From the NCBI RefSeq assembly GCF_017562075.2, contig NW_024427611.1:124001-188000 (forward strand): a stretch of DNA of 64,000 nt, given 5' to 3'. The notes beneath the pieces are model-generated. The model saw only the letters and a list, made by a program, of their open reading frames with translations. It did no database searches and was not told the origin of the DNA. The first letter of the stretch is position 1, and every line of letters starts with the position of its first letter. The stretch comes from Anopheles merus (lineage: Eukaryota > Arthropoda > Insecta > Diptera > Culicidae). This document shows positions 31,271-41,749 of the stretch, one piece after another. The position numbers were made by a program, and so were the translations under genes.

Positions 31271-32479
31271 CTAAGTGTTCGGGATGGTGCATAGATATCG
31301 ACTCGATGCAACAAAGGCGATGAGTCGATAGAGCCATTTTGCAATCCAGCATGAAAGAGCACTGTGCATGCGTCTTCTAACCGAAAGATGTACAAGGCCT
31401 AGAAGACGGCACCTCACAGCATACGGAGGTAGATTATTGCGATCCTGCAAGGGAAGTAGGCGTAGGGCATATCGCGTGAGCTTACGTTGAATCGCCTCAA
31501 GTCGAGCAATTGAAGAAGCGGTAGTTGGGCTCCAGACTACGCACGAATATTCCAGAACCGAACGAACGATACAGTTGTAGACAGCTTTGATGCACATGGG
31601 GTTGCGGAATTCATTAGTTGTCCGGATAACCACGCCAAGTAATTGATTTCCTCTAGTTCAAACGTTCAAGTTCAAACTAGAGTCAAGCAGAACGCCCAGG
31701 TCTTTGGCATGATTTTGTCGATTAACGGCACTGCAGTCCATATAGTAGGTACCAGTGACTGGGCTCCTGCATCGACTAAAAGACACACAGTAGCATTTTT
31801 CGATGCAGATAGTCAGTCCATTACACTTGCACTACGAACAGAAAATTTCGATGCAGTCTTGCAGGAATGTACAATCACCTGTGTTGTGAATAGGCGCAAA
31901 AATGTCTGATACTGTAGGGAGGTAACGCAAGGGTAACATCGTTGATGAACAATATGAACAGAAGCGGGCCAATATTGCTTCCTTGTGGCACATCTGAGCT
32001 GCTGACTATTTCTTTGGACATGTGCTTATCATTTTTCACGATGTATGTGCGATTAATTAGGTAAGACTTAAGCCACTGTACGAGCGAGCTGGGAAATCCT
32101 AGCTTATGAGTTTAGCGAGAAGAATTGCGTGCGGTAGAGAAAGTCGAATGCTGCTTTCAGATCTGTATAAATTACATCGACTTGAGTTCCGGCATCAATT
32201 TGACTAGTGCAATAGGTTACAAATTCAACCAGGTTCGTGGTAGTCGACTTTTTTGGCACGAATCCATGTTGATACGGGCTTAGGTAGCTGCGGCATGCAT
32301 GTAGCAGATATTTGTATATCACTCGATCGAAAACCTTGGCAATGGCACACAAAGATGTAATACCCCGGTAGTTGATGGCATCTGTCATGTCGCCCTTTTT
32401 GTAAATAGGAACTATCCAAGATTTCCTCCATGTTTTGGAAAAGTAGCCATTGGCTAGCGATCCATTGAACAATGTGCAA
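31271..32479 (-). pseudogene. CR1-B RT palm to C-terminus
   Basis: The minus strand reads WRKSWIVPIYKKGD, NYRGITSLCAIAKVFDRVIY, HGFVPKKSTTTNLVEFV and DVIYTDLKAAFDFL (motif A). After a frameshift come SSSDVPQGSNIGPLLFILF (motif B) and then a damaged stretch around 31850-31930. The YADD block cannot be found there. The C-terminal part (RSVLEYSCVVWSPT, 31633-31271) is open. The loss of YADD removes two catalytic aspartates. Confidence 0.75.
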
Positions 32480-33594
32480 GGATAGGTGCTACTGTCGTTT
32501 GACAGCGTTTCAGCACGGTAGAAGGAATTCCGTCGGGTCCAGGAGCGAAGGAAGGCTTTGGTTGCGCTAGGGCAGATAAAACGATCTCACTGTCGATGAA
32601 AGGAGTGCTCATGTTAATTGCGCCAGCCGGAGTGTTGACGAGAGCAGCATCAATGGTATCGGTATCATTCATGGCCGGAGAAAAGCAATCTGCGAAGCGA
32701 TCCGCGAAGAGATTGCACATTTCATTAGTGTTGGCACTTGTTGCTCCTTTGTACGTAATAGATTTAGGTGTATGCGTGGATTTTGTTTTGCTCTTGTAGA
32801 AGCGCCAAAACGAGTCAGGCCACCTGCAGAGGTTACGTTGGATTTTACTCAAATATGTGCCATATCGAAACCTGTTATAGCTGCAGTATAAAGAGTGCGT
32901 GTCAAAGTAGATCGAGCGAGATCTTTGGCAGCGGCACGTTTGGTAGTGACGATAAGCAGCTCTTTTTACACGTTTGAGTCGTTTGAGTGTGCGGTCCGCC
33001 CAGGGGGGGTTGGGTTTAGGACGCTGAACTGGGACGCATACAATAAAGGCTTGCAGCATAAAGGACGAGAATAAACATACTGCTTCGTCAAATGAAACAA
33101 AATTGGAACAATGAAAGCTATTGTTAAACATTGATATCATGTCGTTCAGTTCACATAGTCAGCTTTAGCAAAGTTATAACGATAAAATGCGGTTGTCGTC
33201 GAGTTTTGTCGAGTCGTCGAATTGCGTCGGGTCGACGAGTTAATACGTATATTGAAGTCAAACGCCGGATGGTAGGAGTCAAGAGGTACAAGCGGAACAA
33301 CACTTGGAAAGACAGGCGAACACAATTTAGCTGCAGCATTGTTAGCGTAGAGCAGGTCAAGCATGCGTCCGTGATGTGATTAAGTTGCACTAATCCGTTA
33401 CATTTAAATCCATCCACAAAGGTGTTGTTGGCCAGTGAGCGCGCAGTTGGTTCATAGTGCATGATTGATGAGTATGCTGGCGTGGACCAGCTTATGCTAG
33501 GCTGATGGAAATCGCCAATTACAAACAACAGATCCGAAGGCTTCAGTGTGAGAGTGAAGCCGCTGATACAATCATCTAGAGAGCGAAGAGTCAA
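32454..33594 (-). pseudogene. CR1-B endonuclease C-terminus and linker
   Basis: LLFVIGDFHQPSISW (33594-33151) is the GDFN-type block of the endonuclease. The linker (33140-32454) has WADRTLKRLKRVKRAAYRHY and the RT fingers block LAQPKPSFAPGPDGIPSTVL. The N-terminal endonuclease blocks seen in CR1-A (QNVRGL, TETWL) are absent, so the enzyme is truncated. Confidence 0.7.
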
Positions 33595-33599
33595 TATCT

Positions 33600-34832
33600 C
33601 GGAATTGAGCTGCGTTGTCAGAGCATGAGGCTTGCCGTGTTTGTTGCGTGCAATGAGCGGAACTTCGTCTAGTTGATAAAAAAGCGATCGATTGTAGACT
33701 GGTACAGGTGCGGAGATGAAGCGCGGTGGTTTTGGGGCGGTCCAGAAGCAAGTGTTGGGTTGGGTGCTTCCAAGGTATCATTCACCGGGGGGTGACACTG
33801 TTGTGATGATGTTGTTTCAGGACCAGGTGGAGTAGACGTGCGCGCGGCTAAACGGTGAGTCGTTTTTGGTGTGTGCGTGTGGTGTAGCGGTGATCAGTAC
33901 TAGTTGCTAGTGTGCGTGTTTTAAAGCGGTTTCGGGTGGGTATAGGAGATGAGGTTTGGTGGTCGTATTGACGGGATGGAAAAAACTCATGTACACCGAT
34001 ACCGACGGGCCAGGTGGCTGGTGTGAGTGCCGCATCTCGAAGGATAGCCGGGACTCTCACTTTGAATGAAAGCCAATTCATGCTGTGCACACTAACCCTT
34101 CTTCTCAGCAGGCAATACGCTATAACGTCATCGGTGGCTAAGCGACGCTTTACAGAAGCGACCACTTGTTCCACAGTGACGGCTGTTGATAAGCGGGATA
34201 GGCGGATCCAGATCCTATCTGTGAATGGCTCACGAGGTGCAGCTTAAAGCGGTAATGATAACGGATCGGTTCCCACCAGTTCATGAGGTTGTGTAGGTGC
34301 TGGCTGGACGGCAATCGTGGTATTGGTGTATGCGTTTGGCGATGACGCGGCACAAAGGATGTTACCGCGACTATTTACAATTCTGTTTACACCAGGAAAA
34401 GCCAAATGCTCGATTAAGCGCCTCCGCTTTCTACCAGTAGCCGGTCGAGGATCAGGATTCCGAATGTGAGGCGTGGATGCTGTTTGAAGGAGGGTAAAAC
34501 CACTGCGAACTTCGGCGACAATAGGCTCAACGAGCTTGCCGATAGCTGCTACAGCTGAGGTGAGGGCGGCTTGGAAAACCGACCTGGGCGCCTATTTCTT
34601 TTACTGAACGGCAGCGCGGATTTGTAAGAATGTTAGTGCAGCCAATGCAACTCCAGTGCAGGTCGACATTGGACCATACTACGTCAATCAGATCAGGGGG
34701 CAATTTGCAACAGCCGCGGTGGAACGTAACGTCACAATATGCACAACTGATGATGCAGCCGGTGGCCTCTAGCGGTTCAGCACACGAGAAGCCGAGCAGG
34801 AAAAACAGCAGGAAACCACAGTTGTAGTGCAA
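33600..34832 (-). pseudogene. CR1-B ORF1 with PHD-like zinc finger
   Basis: The first frame (34832-34527) contains CIISCAYCDVTFHRGCC and HWSCIGC, a PHD-like C4HC3 finger of the type known in CR1 ORF1 proteins. A frameshift near 34580 moves the protein to another frame through RPATGRKRRRLIEHLAF, and the part at 34174-33848 (NWLSFKVRVPAILRDAAL) matches CR1-A ORF1. A further segment to 33600 is open in a third frame. The finger probably contacts nucleic acid or protein; the function is not established. Confidence 0.65.
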
Positions 34833-35107
34833 CTAAACAATTCGCCAAGACGAAACGATGATGTGAATCAGTTTAATAGTACGTAGAATAGGCAACAATG
34901 CGATGCGACGCAGAAAACTCAAGAAAATTACTGAAAAATCACGGAGCGCGACGGAAGTGCGGCCGAACAATGAAACGTCAAACGTCCAACGTCTCTGTGT
35001 TGTGTTGGTTATAGGCTTCACTTTGAATGGCATTAGCTGTGTTTGTATTCTCTTCGCTGTTGGAGACTCGTGATTAAACGTATGTACTCGACGGAGTCTG
35101 AGACAGA
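34833..35107. other. CR1-B leader and junction with X repeat
   Basis: On the minus strand this is GC-moderate sequence without a useful ORF, read as the CR1-B 5' untranslated region to about 35035. The last 70 bases (CTCTTCGCTGTTGGAGACTC and on) match neither CR1-B nor X. Confidence 0.4.
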
Positions 35108-36318
35108 ACTGCGGTAGCAGTAAAACAAATGCTTTAAATTAGTGGACGGATGAATTAAATATTATCCACAGATTATTATTCAGGTCGATCTGTCATTCCG
35201 GGTGTTATAAACGTGACGCTCTTAGGCTGTCATGCAGGGACCTGCTGAAATCAAAGAAAGGAAGGGATGAAGGGAAAGGAGAGAAAGGATGGAGGGAAAG
35301 GATAAAAGAGGGAAGGAAATGAGGGAAGGGAAGAGGGAAAGGAGGGGAAAGGGATGGAAAGGAAGGAGGAAAGGAGGGAAAGGAGGGAAAGCAGGAAAGG
35401 GATGATTTGAAAGGTGGGAAAGGAGGGAAGGAAAATAGGGAAGGGAAAGAGGAAAAGTAGGGGAAGGAGGGAGGGGAATGAAGGAGAGAAAGGGGGTAGG
35501 GGAAGGAGAGAAGGGAAGGAGGGAAAGAAGTGAGGGAAAGGAGAGAAAGGAGGAAAGGAGGGAAAGGAGGGAGAGGAGGGAAAGGTGGATGGGAAAGGAG
35601 AGAAGGGATGGTGGGAAATGGTGGAAAGGAGGGAAGGGATGAATGGAAAGGAGAGAAAGGAGGGAAGGAAAGGTGAGAAGGGACGAAGTGAAAGGAGGGA
35701 AGGAGTGAGAGGAAGTAGGGGAAGGAGTGAAGGGATGGAGGAAAGGAAAGGAAGGAAAGTGGGAAAAATGGGAAGGAAAGGAGGGAAAGAAGTGATGGTG
35801 GGACTGGTGAGAAAGGAGGGAAGGGATGGTGGGAAAGGAGTGGTAGGAGGGAGGGAAAGGAGAGAAAGAAGGGAGGGGAAGGAGGGAAAGGAGGGAAGGG
35901 ATGGGAGGAAAGGAAGGATGACAAGGAGGGAAAGGAGGGAAAGGAGCCCCGTACTGTAGTAGTAATAGGGACTTCAATTGCCTCTTCCACGCGTTGGAGC
36001 ACCACAGCGGAGGGAAGGGAGCAGAATGCAGTTGGAGACGCCCATTACGAACGATGGGTGTGCTGAGTGAGGCTATGGAATGCACAAATATCAATTAGAA
36101 AACTCTAGTAAAGGCTGATCAGCGTTACTCTACAGCGGATGCTTGGATGATTTTTATTTAGTTTACTTGTGTTACTTAGTTAGTTAGTTGTTAAGGTTTT
36201 AAGATAGATTAAGATAGTTGTTAAGGTTTTAAGATACATTTGATGGATTTTTATCAATTCGAAAAAAAAAGAATTAAACTTATCAGATAAAATATCTCTT
36301 ATTTTGTGGATGATATAA
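35108..36318 (+). repeat. Repeat family X, copy 1 (head, purine array, tail)
   Basis: The head (35108-35258) starts with TAGCAGTAAAACAAATGC and contains GGTGTTATAAACGTGACGCTC. It is followed by a 0.7-kb purine array and a tail (35946-36318) beginning GGAGCCCCGTACTGTAGTAG and ending with AT-rich repeats such as TTAGTTAGTTAG. Head, array and tail recur in the same order at 36649-37486 plus 52200-52652. The family is unclassified. A second head follows the tail directly (36319), which suggests a tandem organisation. Confidence 0.65.
35259..35945 (+). repeat. Purine-only GGAAGG-type array, X copy 1
   Basis: Nearly 700 bp consist almost only of G and A on this strand, in variations of GGAAAGGAGG with scattered T. 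Long frames of P, S and F on the complement are low-complexity artefacts. Such mirror-like polypurine tracts can form triplex structures and are hard to replicate and assemble. Confidence 0.9.
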
Positions 36319-36648
36319 AGCAGTAAAACAAACTCTTTAAACTAGTGGACTGATGAAATTGAAAAGTATCCACAGATTATTATTCAAGTCTATCTGTCAC
36401 ACCGGGTGTTATAAACGCGACGCTCTTAGACTGTCATATAGAAAAATACCGTATTTGCTTTAGAGTTCCTACCGATAACCTATAAAATCAATCTGGTCAC
36501 TCCGCGCCAGCAACCGGTCTGCTGAAATCAATTGCTTCTAGTCAATAATCCATTGCTCGTAATCAAAAATGGACGATGCTCGTAAGAAGCGTTTGCGACT
36601 TTTCAAAAAAAAGTATGCTGCTAGTCTAAACTCGATTGGAATGTTTAT
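36319..36648 (+). repeat. X repeat, copy 2 (head plus unique part)
   Basis: A second head (36319-36440, GCAGTAAAACAAACTC to AGACTGTCATATAG) lacks the purine array. Instead it runs into about 200 bp of non-repeated sequence with a TATA-like CCTATAAAATC at about 36479, followed by the ATG at 36569. The sequence GTCTGCTGAAATCAA (36517) resembles the head-to-array boundary of the other copies. Confidence 0.55.
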
Positions 36649-36751
36649 AGCAGTAAAACAAATGCTTGAATTAAGTGGATTTATTAAAAATTTAATATTT
36701 AATTTAATAAAATCAAAACTTTTAAAATTACATATCATCCACCGATTATGA
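36569..36751 (+). CDS. Short basic ORF (60 codons) of unknown function within X
   Basis: A true ATG in the context ATCAAAAATGG, favourable for insect initiation, opens 60 codons to a TGA. The protein begins MDDARKKRLRLFKKKYAASL, is strongly basic, and the rest (IGMFIAVKQMLELSGF, then NLIFNLIKSKLLK) looks helical and amphipathic. From AVKQML onward it overlaps the X head. In X copies 1 and 2 the same frame meets a stop right after AVKQ(M/T)L, so only this copy is open to 60 codons. A TATA-like element lies 88 bp upstream. I do not recognise the protein. It could be a small gene, an exon remnant or chance. Confidence 0.35.
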   Translation: MDDARKKRLRLFKKKYAASLNSIGMFIAVKQMLELSGFIKNLIFNLIKSKLLKLHIIHRL

Positions 36752-37486
36752 TTCAGGTCGATCTATCACACCGGGTGTTATAAACAAGACGCTCTTAGAC
36801 TGTCAAGCAGGGACTTGTTGAAATCAAAGAAGGGAAGGAAAGGAGGGTAGGGAAGGAGGGAAAGGAAGGAGGGAATGGAGGGGAATGAGGGAGGGGAAGG
36901 AGGGAAAGGAGGGAAGGGAAGGAAGTAAAATAGGGAAATAAAGGAGGGAAAGGAGGGAAGGGCAGGAGGGAAACAAAAGAAAGAAGGGAAAGACGGGAAG
37001 GAGGGAGGGAAACGAGGGAATAAAAAGAGGGAAAGGAGGGAAAGGATGGAAAGGAGGGAAGGGAAGGAGGAAAAGAAGAGAATGAAGGGAAGGGATGGGT
37101 GGAAAGGAGGGAAAGAAGGGAAGGGAAGGAGGGAAGGGAAGGAGTGAAAGGATGGGAAGGAGGGAAGGGAATTGGGGAAGGAAGGAAGGAAAGGAGGAAA
37201 GGGACGGCGGGAAAGGAGGGAAAGGAGGGAAGGGATGGCGGAAAAGGAGGGAAAGGAGGGATGGAAAAGAGAGTAAGGATGGTGGGAAAGGAGGTAAGGG
37301 AAGGAGGAAAAGGAAGGAAAGGAGGGAAAGAAGGGAAAGGAGGGAAGGGATTCAGGGTAAGGAGAGAAAGGAGGGAAAGGAAGGAAAGAAGGAAATTGTG
37401 GGAAAGAAGGAAGAGGTGGGAAGGGTTGGATGGATAGGAGGGAAAGGAGGGATGGAAGGTTGTGAAGGGAAGGAGGGATAGGAGGT
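36649..37486 (+). repeat. X repeat, copy 3 (head and left part of purine array)
   Basis: The head (36649-36830) carries an AT-rich insertion compared with the others, then GGTGTTATAAACAAGACGCTC. The purine array (about 36830-37486) is interrupted at AGGT by the 412-like gypsy and resumes at 52204. Confidence 0.75.
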
Positions 37487-38095
37487 TGTAATGTGTTTGA
37501 TGACTGTTAGGGTGGCGGTTTGCCATGGTGGATTGTTGAACTTCGCGTGTTCAGATAGTGTAGGATCGGGCAGTCAGATCGATAGATGTAGGATGGGCAT
37601 AGTCCTATCCTGACAGTCCGAACGAATCTGACCTGCCATGATCGGAGTTGGTTTTATTTATACTCAAAAGAAGTTAAGGGTTTCTCACATTTGGTTCCGG
37701 GTTGTATGTTGGAAAGTTATTGTTTTCACTAAGCTAGTTACGTTTGTCTTTTGTTGACAAGAATGATGGTTCTTGTCACTAAGTTTAGGTTTAATGCTTA
37801 TACTGTTCCTGCTTTGGGTTATAATGCATAAAATGTTCCTGCTTTGGGTTATAATGCATAAACTGTTCCTGCTTATGTTGTACGTTTCGGTTGGTTCTGT
37901 TAAGTGTGTCACAATTGTTTTTATATGAACGGTGTGGCCTGAGCTCTTCCGGGTGTGTTTGGTATGATCTGATTTGCTGAGTGTTTTATAATGGATGTGT
38001 TGCAATGGTGTGATTTGGCATTCCAAAGTGTGTTACTATGTGTCTATGGCTGATAGTGTGTATTACAATACGCTCTGTATAGCAGATATGCTACA
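37487..38095 (-). repeat. 3' LTR of 412-like gypsy (609 bp)
   Basis: It begins TGTAATGTGTTTGATGACTG and ends GATATGCTACA on the + strand. It is shorter than the 5' LTR: about 190 bp around 37520-37580 are replaced or deleted, and one 30-bp repeat unit is missing (37804-37863 holds two units). Confidence 0.9.
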
Positions 38096-38107
38096 CCTCC
38101 CCCCTTT
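38096..38107 (-). other. Polypurine tract of 412-like gypsy
   Basis: The minus strand reads AAAGGGGGGAGG immediately upstream of the 3' LTR, a canonical PPT. Confidence 0.9.
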
Positions 38108-38141
38108 AATAGAATAACGTAATGAATTACAATGATTGAAG

Positions 38142-38815
38142 TTATTCTCCTGTGTACTTAATTAGTCTGTTTTTGTGTACTGTAGAGGTTTTCTTTGTTG
38201 TATTGTTTTGTATTACGCAATTAGGCCCTTGGTCACTTACTACTGTGAAAGGTCCAATGTAGACTGGATCTAATTTTTTCTGTTTTCATTTTCCAAATAT
38301 ACCTGATCTCCTATCTTTATAATGAGTGGTACTGTATTTTTATTTAAGATGTGCTGTCTTCTATTCTTTGCTTTTATCAAATTTTCTCTAGCTATTTCGT
38401 TTGATTTTTGGAGTTTATATTTCATTTCGAAATAATATTGGTCAATATTATAAACTGGTTCTATTTTTGTTTTGAATATATCTTGTGGTAAATTCGCTTT
38501 TCTTCCGAATACTAGTTCGTATGGTGTGTAGTTTGTGTCAGTGTGTTCTGTTGTATTGTAAATAAATTCGTAAAATTTTGTCCAATCATCCCAGTCATCA
38601 TGATGTTCGTTTGTATAACTTCTTAGGTATTCGTTTAGACATCTATGATTTCTTTCTAATAATCCTATTGTCGGTGGGTGGTAAGCTGTGCTAAAGGTCT
38701 GTTTGATTTTTAAGATTTCTGAGATTTTGTGTAATATTTCATTATTATATTCTAGTCCTTGATCTGATTTTAATTCGATAAATGTTCCAAATGTAAGAAT
38801 AAAGTTTTCTACCAA
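38142..38815 (-). pseudogene. Integrase core and C-terminus of 412-like Pol
   Basis: The frame 38815-38270 has IELKSDQGLEYNNEILHKIS (second Asp) and TAYHPPTIGLLERNHRCLNE (glutamate), then the C-terminal part IIKIGDQVYLENENRKN. The last residues before the PPT continue in a shifted frame to about 38142. Between 38893 and 38815 the frame is lost. Confidence 0.8.
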
Positions 38816-38892
38816 TGCTCTTGCTATAGTATTTGCTTCTTTGTTATGGATAGGTATTACTACGATGTATTTCGTTAAGTCACATTGTATGG

Positions 38893-40351
38893 TTATTGCA
38901 TACCTGTTGTTTTGTTAGTTTTTGTTAGAGGTCCTACTGTGTCGATTGATATTATGTTGAAAGGTTTTGTCGGTGTTGTAGTTACAACTGTGTCTTCCTT
39001 AGTATGTCTAAGCGTCTTATTAACTATGCATGCCTTACAATTTCGTACGTATTTCTTGATATCATCTTTCATATTTTTCCATTTATATTTTTCCCTTATT
39101 TTCTGGTACAGTCTGTACTGGCCTATATGTCCTCCCGAAGGGGTCATCTGATAATCTGAAATTATTCTCAGGCTATCTTTCTCTGTTGTTATCCATCTAG
39201 TTGGAGTAAACAGGATTATTTCAAACTTGGTAATGGCTCTATTGGCGATTTCCTTAATAGTTTGTTGGGAATATTCTTTGAATAAGTGGTCTTCTTCTGA
39301 CCATGCTAGCTTGTTTCTTCCATATTGTTTCGCGCTTTTGCACATTTCCAGAAGAGCAAACTCTAATGCTTGACTTCCATTTACATCTTTTCTCAAAAGA
39401 AATTTTCCTAGTGCTTTACCATATGAATGGTTGTATATAATGAATTCAACGTTGTTCATATTTTTCTGCGTACATATTTTCAATACCTTTCTCACTTCTG
39501 AAGGTCTATCTGTTTTCCACATCGCGGGGTGATCAATCCCTGTTGTTGCGATTGGTTTATCTTTGTTTGTATCAGTTTTCACGTTATTTTTCTTAAACAT
39601 GGCTCTCGTATTAACCATTAAAATCGTTTTGGATTTTGGTATTGATGCCTTTAGGTCATCCGAGTTAAGGATTATTCTTGATAGTGCGTCTGCCGCAACA
39701 TTAGCTTTACCTGCTAAATATTCTATTTCAAAGTCAAATTCTTCTAAATCTAGCCTCATTCTAGTAAGCTTAGAAGTAGGATTTTCATACCAAATAAGTA
39801 AGCTAGTGGTCTATGATCTGTTCTAACTATAAATTTTTGTCCATATACATAAGGTTTAAAATAATTAATTGCCCAATGTATAGCTGTAAGCTCTTTCTCG
39901 ATAATTGGCTTATTCTTCTCTCCTGGTGTAAAACTTTTACTCGCAAACGCGACTGGTAAATCGTTTCCATCTGTTATTTGTGATAACACTGCACCACATG
40001 CCATATCCGATGCGTCTGTCGTAATTATGAATTCCTTTTTAAAATCTGGATATTGTAAAATGTTGGTGAGAGTAAGCTTTGTTTCAAGGTATCGAAAGCT
40101 GCTTGACATTCTGAAGTCCATGCAAATTTAGCGTCTTTCTTAATCAAATTATTAATAGGTTTAGCTATCTTAGCAAAATTCTGTACAAATTTACGATAAT
40201 AATTACAAAATGCGACAAAACGTCTTGCTTCATCAGCATTAGTAGGAATCGGGAAGTTTTTAACTGTGTCAAACTTCGCGTCGTCCGGATAAATTCCTTT
40301 ATCTGTTATTTTATGACCTAAGTCCGTTACTTCTGTTTGAAGAAATATCAT
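38893..40351 (-). pseudogene. RT thumb, RNase H and integrase N-terminus of 412-like Pol
   Basis: Frames 40351-40025 (VTDLGHKITDKGIYPDD, FCNYYRKFVQNF), 40121-39756 (IITTDASDMACGAVLSQ, RNase H) and 39759-38893 (FEIEYLAGKANVAADALSR, then an HHCC-type finger ending NCKACIVNK, and IISIDTVGPL with the first integrase Asp). Frameshifts near 40070 and 39757 separate them. Confidence 0.8.
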
Positions 40352-40995
40352 TTCTCTGCATTTAGTTTAAGATTATACTTTCTTAGCCTATCAAAAACTT
40401 TACCTAAATTACTGATATGATGCCGTGCACTGCATCCAGTAACTATAATATCATCTATATATACAAATGCTAGCTCTGGTGTTAAACCAGCCATAGCGAT
40501 AGCCATCATCCTTTGAAAGCTGTTTGGGCTAATGTTGAGTCCAAATGGCATTCTTGTAAACTGATAGTGGCCTGTAGGCGTGTAAAAAGCTGTATATTTT
40601 CTGGAATTTTTATCAAGTTTGATTTGATGAAACCCTGACATCAAATCCAATGTGCTGAAATATTTGGCTCTTCCTAACTGATCTAGTATCGTGTCTATGC
40701 GGGGTAAGGGAAATTTGTCTGGTAAAATTTTCTTGTTTAACTGCCGAAAATCCACTACTAAACGCCATTTCTTCTTGCCTTCAACTGATTTCTTTGGTAC
40801 TAATAGTATCGGTGAATTATATGACGAAACAGAATGTTCAATAATGTTATTTTTCAACATCATCGATTGCATTTCCTCACTTTGTGAATGTATTTGTTTA
40901 TAATTTGGTATATAAGAAGGAATGTTATCTTTCAATGAAATTTCCTGGGTATAAAAATTGTTAGTAGAGACCGGTTCATCTTCTAAACAAAATAT
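40348..40995 (-). pseudogene. RT of 412-like Pol
   Basis: The frame continues the protease region and shows IIEHSVSSYNSPILLVPKK, WRLVVDFRQLNKK, FSTLDLMSGFHQI, RMPFGLNISPNSFQ and FVYIDDIIV, the complete palm of gypsy RT. It ends at 40348 through a frameshift. Confidence 0.85.
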
Positions 40996-41298
40996 AGTTA
41001 TGTGGCATTGGACACCAGCACGTGGCACGACACAATGCTTTACCATATTGCAGCGCGGCGCATTCCATCTCTTCTAGTTCCCACGGGCGCGCATCATCGG
41101 ACACCAGCCGGGCCGGCAACGCAGACAGCACGGTCGCGCGGCATCGGACACCAGCCGGACGCAGACAGCTCCCACAAACATACACCGCCAACCGAGGTAG
41201 AATTAATGTGAGAGTTTAGTTTTAGTTTAGAACTCATCGGAGTAACATTTAATCTTTTTTGAATAAAAAGCCGAATAATAAATGTACACCGCATAATT
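40996..41298 (+). repeat. 5' LTR of errantivirus
   Basis: 303 bp, from AGTTATGTGGCATTGG to GCATAATT, with an AATAAA-like site near 41277. It differs from the 3' LTR by two substitutions (about positions 41060 and 41227) and one T in a T-run. Confidence 0.93.
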
Positions 41299-41314
41299 GG
41301 CGCAGCCGGGTAGG
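41298..41314 (+). other. Primer binding site of errantivirus (tRNA-Ser type)
   Basis: TGGCGCAGCCGGGTAGG overlaps the last T of the LTR, like the tRNA-Ser site of 17.6/297-type elements (TGGCGCAGTCGG). Confidence 0.8.
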
Positions 41315-41749
41315 CACTAAAGAAAAGTGACGTCATAGTGAGAAACAGTGGAAAGCACTGAACTAATAACACAGTACAACAGTGATCCCGCAAAGTGCAT
41401 CGTGATCTACGAGCATCGAGCATCCACAAGCACCAAGGACGGCAACGTCGCTGAGGAGTTGAGGATCCCCCCGCTAAGACGCACACGGAGCACCGTCATT
41501 GTTTTCTTGGCCTTCGCCCAAACACGACTTCAACATCAACCGTGTAAGTATTTAGTGTTGAGTTTCTGTGCGTGAAATCGTGTTCAGTAAAACTACCTAA
41601 ATAATAACACAAGAAATCGGGGGTGAAAGAATTTAAAATTAATGTGAGTGCGCACTATCAGATAGACGCATCACACTAGTTTTATAAATTTCTTTTCATT
41701 CACGTACCTAGAGCCACTACCAGATAGAGCTTTAGGATTGGCTTTCTTT
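41315..41749 (+). other. Leader of errantivirus
   Basis: Untranslated leader between the PBS and the first gag ATG at 41750; a splice donor for env mRNA is expected in this part or at the gag start. GTAAGT at 41545-41550 (CGTGTAAGTATT) is a plausible donor, not proven. Confidence 0.5.

Larger units (their letters stand above)
30985..35035 (-). mobile_element. CR1-like non-LTR retrotransposon CR1-B
   Basis: The minus strand runs from an untranslated 5' part (about 35035-34833) through ORF1 with a PHD-like finger, a partly deleted endonuclease, RT and a C-terminal domain to an AAT-rich tail at about 31020-30985. It is related to CR1-A (similar ORF1 and RT blocks) but clearly diverged. All frames are broken. 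It lies just upstream of Jockey ORF1. Confidence 0.8.

Noticed and set aside
35259..35945. CRISPR-like or satellite array
   Set aside because: No constant repeat with unique spacers; the units are degenerate purine runs.
35205..36094. Two overlapping long reading frames (266 and 290 codons) on the minus strand rich in P, S and F
   Set aside because: They are translations of the GGAAGG purine array; low complexity, all frames are open for the same reason, no domain.
36569..36751. Identification of the short ORF as the Anopheles maleness gene Yob/Guy1
   Set aside because: Only size and genomic setting are similar; I cannot compare the sequences here, so no identity is claimed.
36795..37526. 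Reading frame of 243 codons on the minus strand
   Set aside because: Same cause: the purine array of X copy 3, ending in the gypsy LTR.
41738..41749. Errantivirus gag start at 41738
   Set aside because: The codon there is TTG; the first ATG in frame is at 41750.
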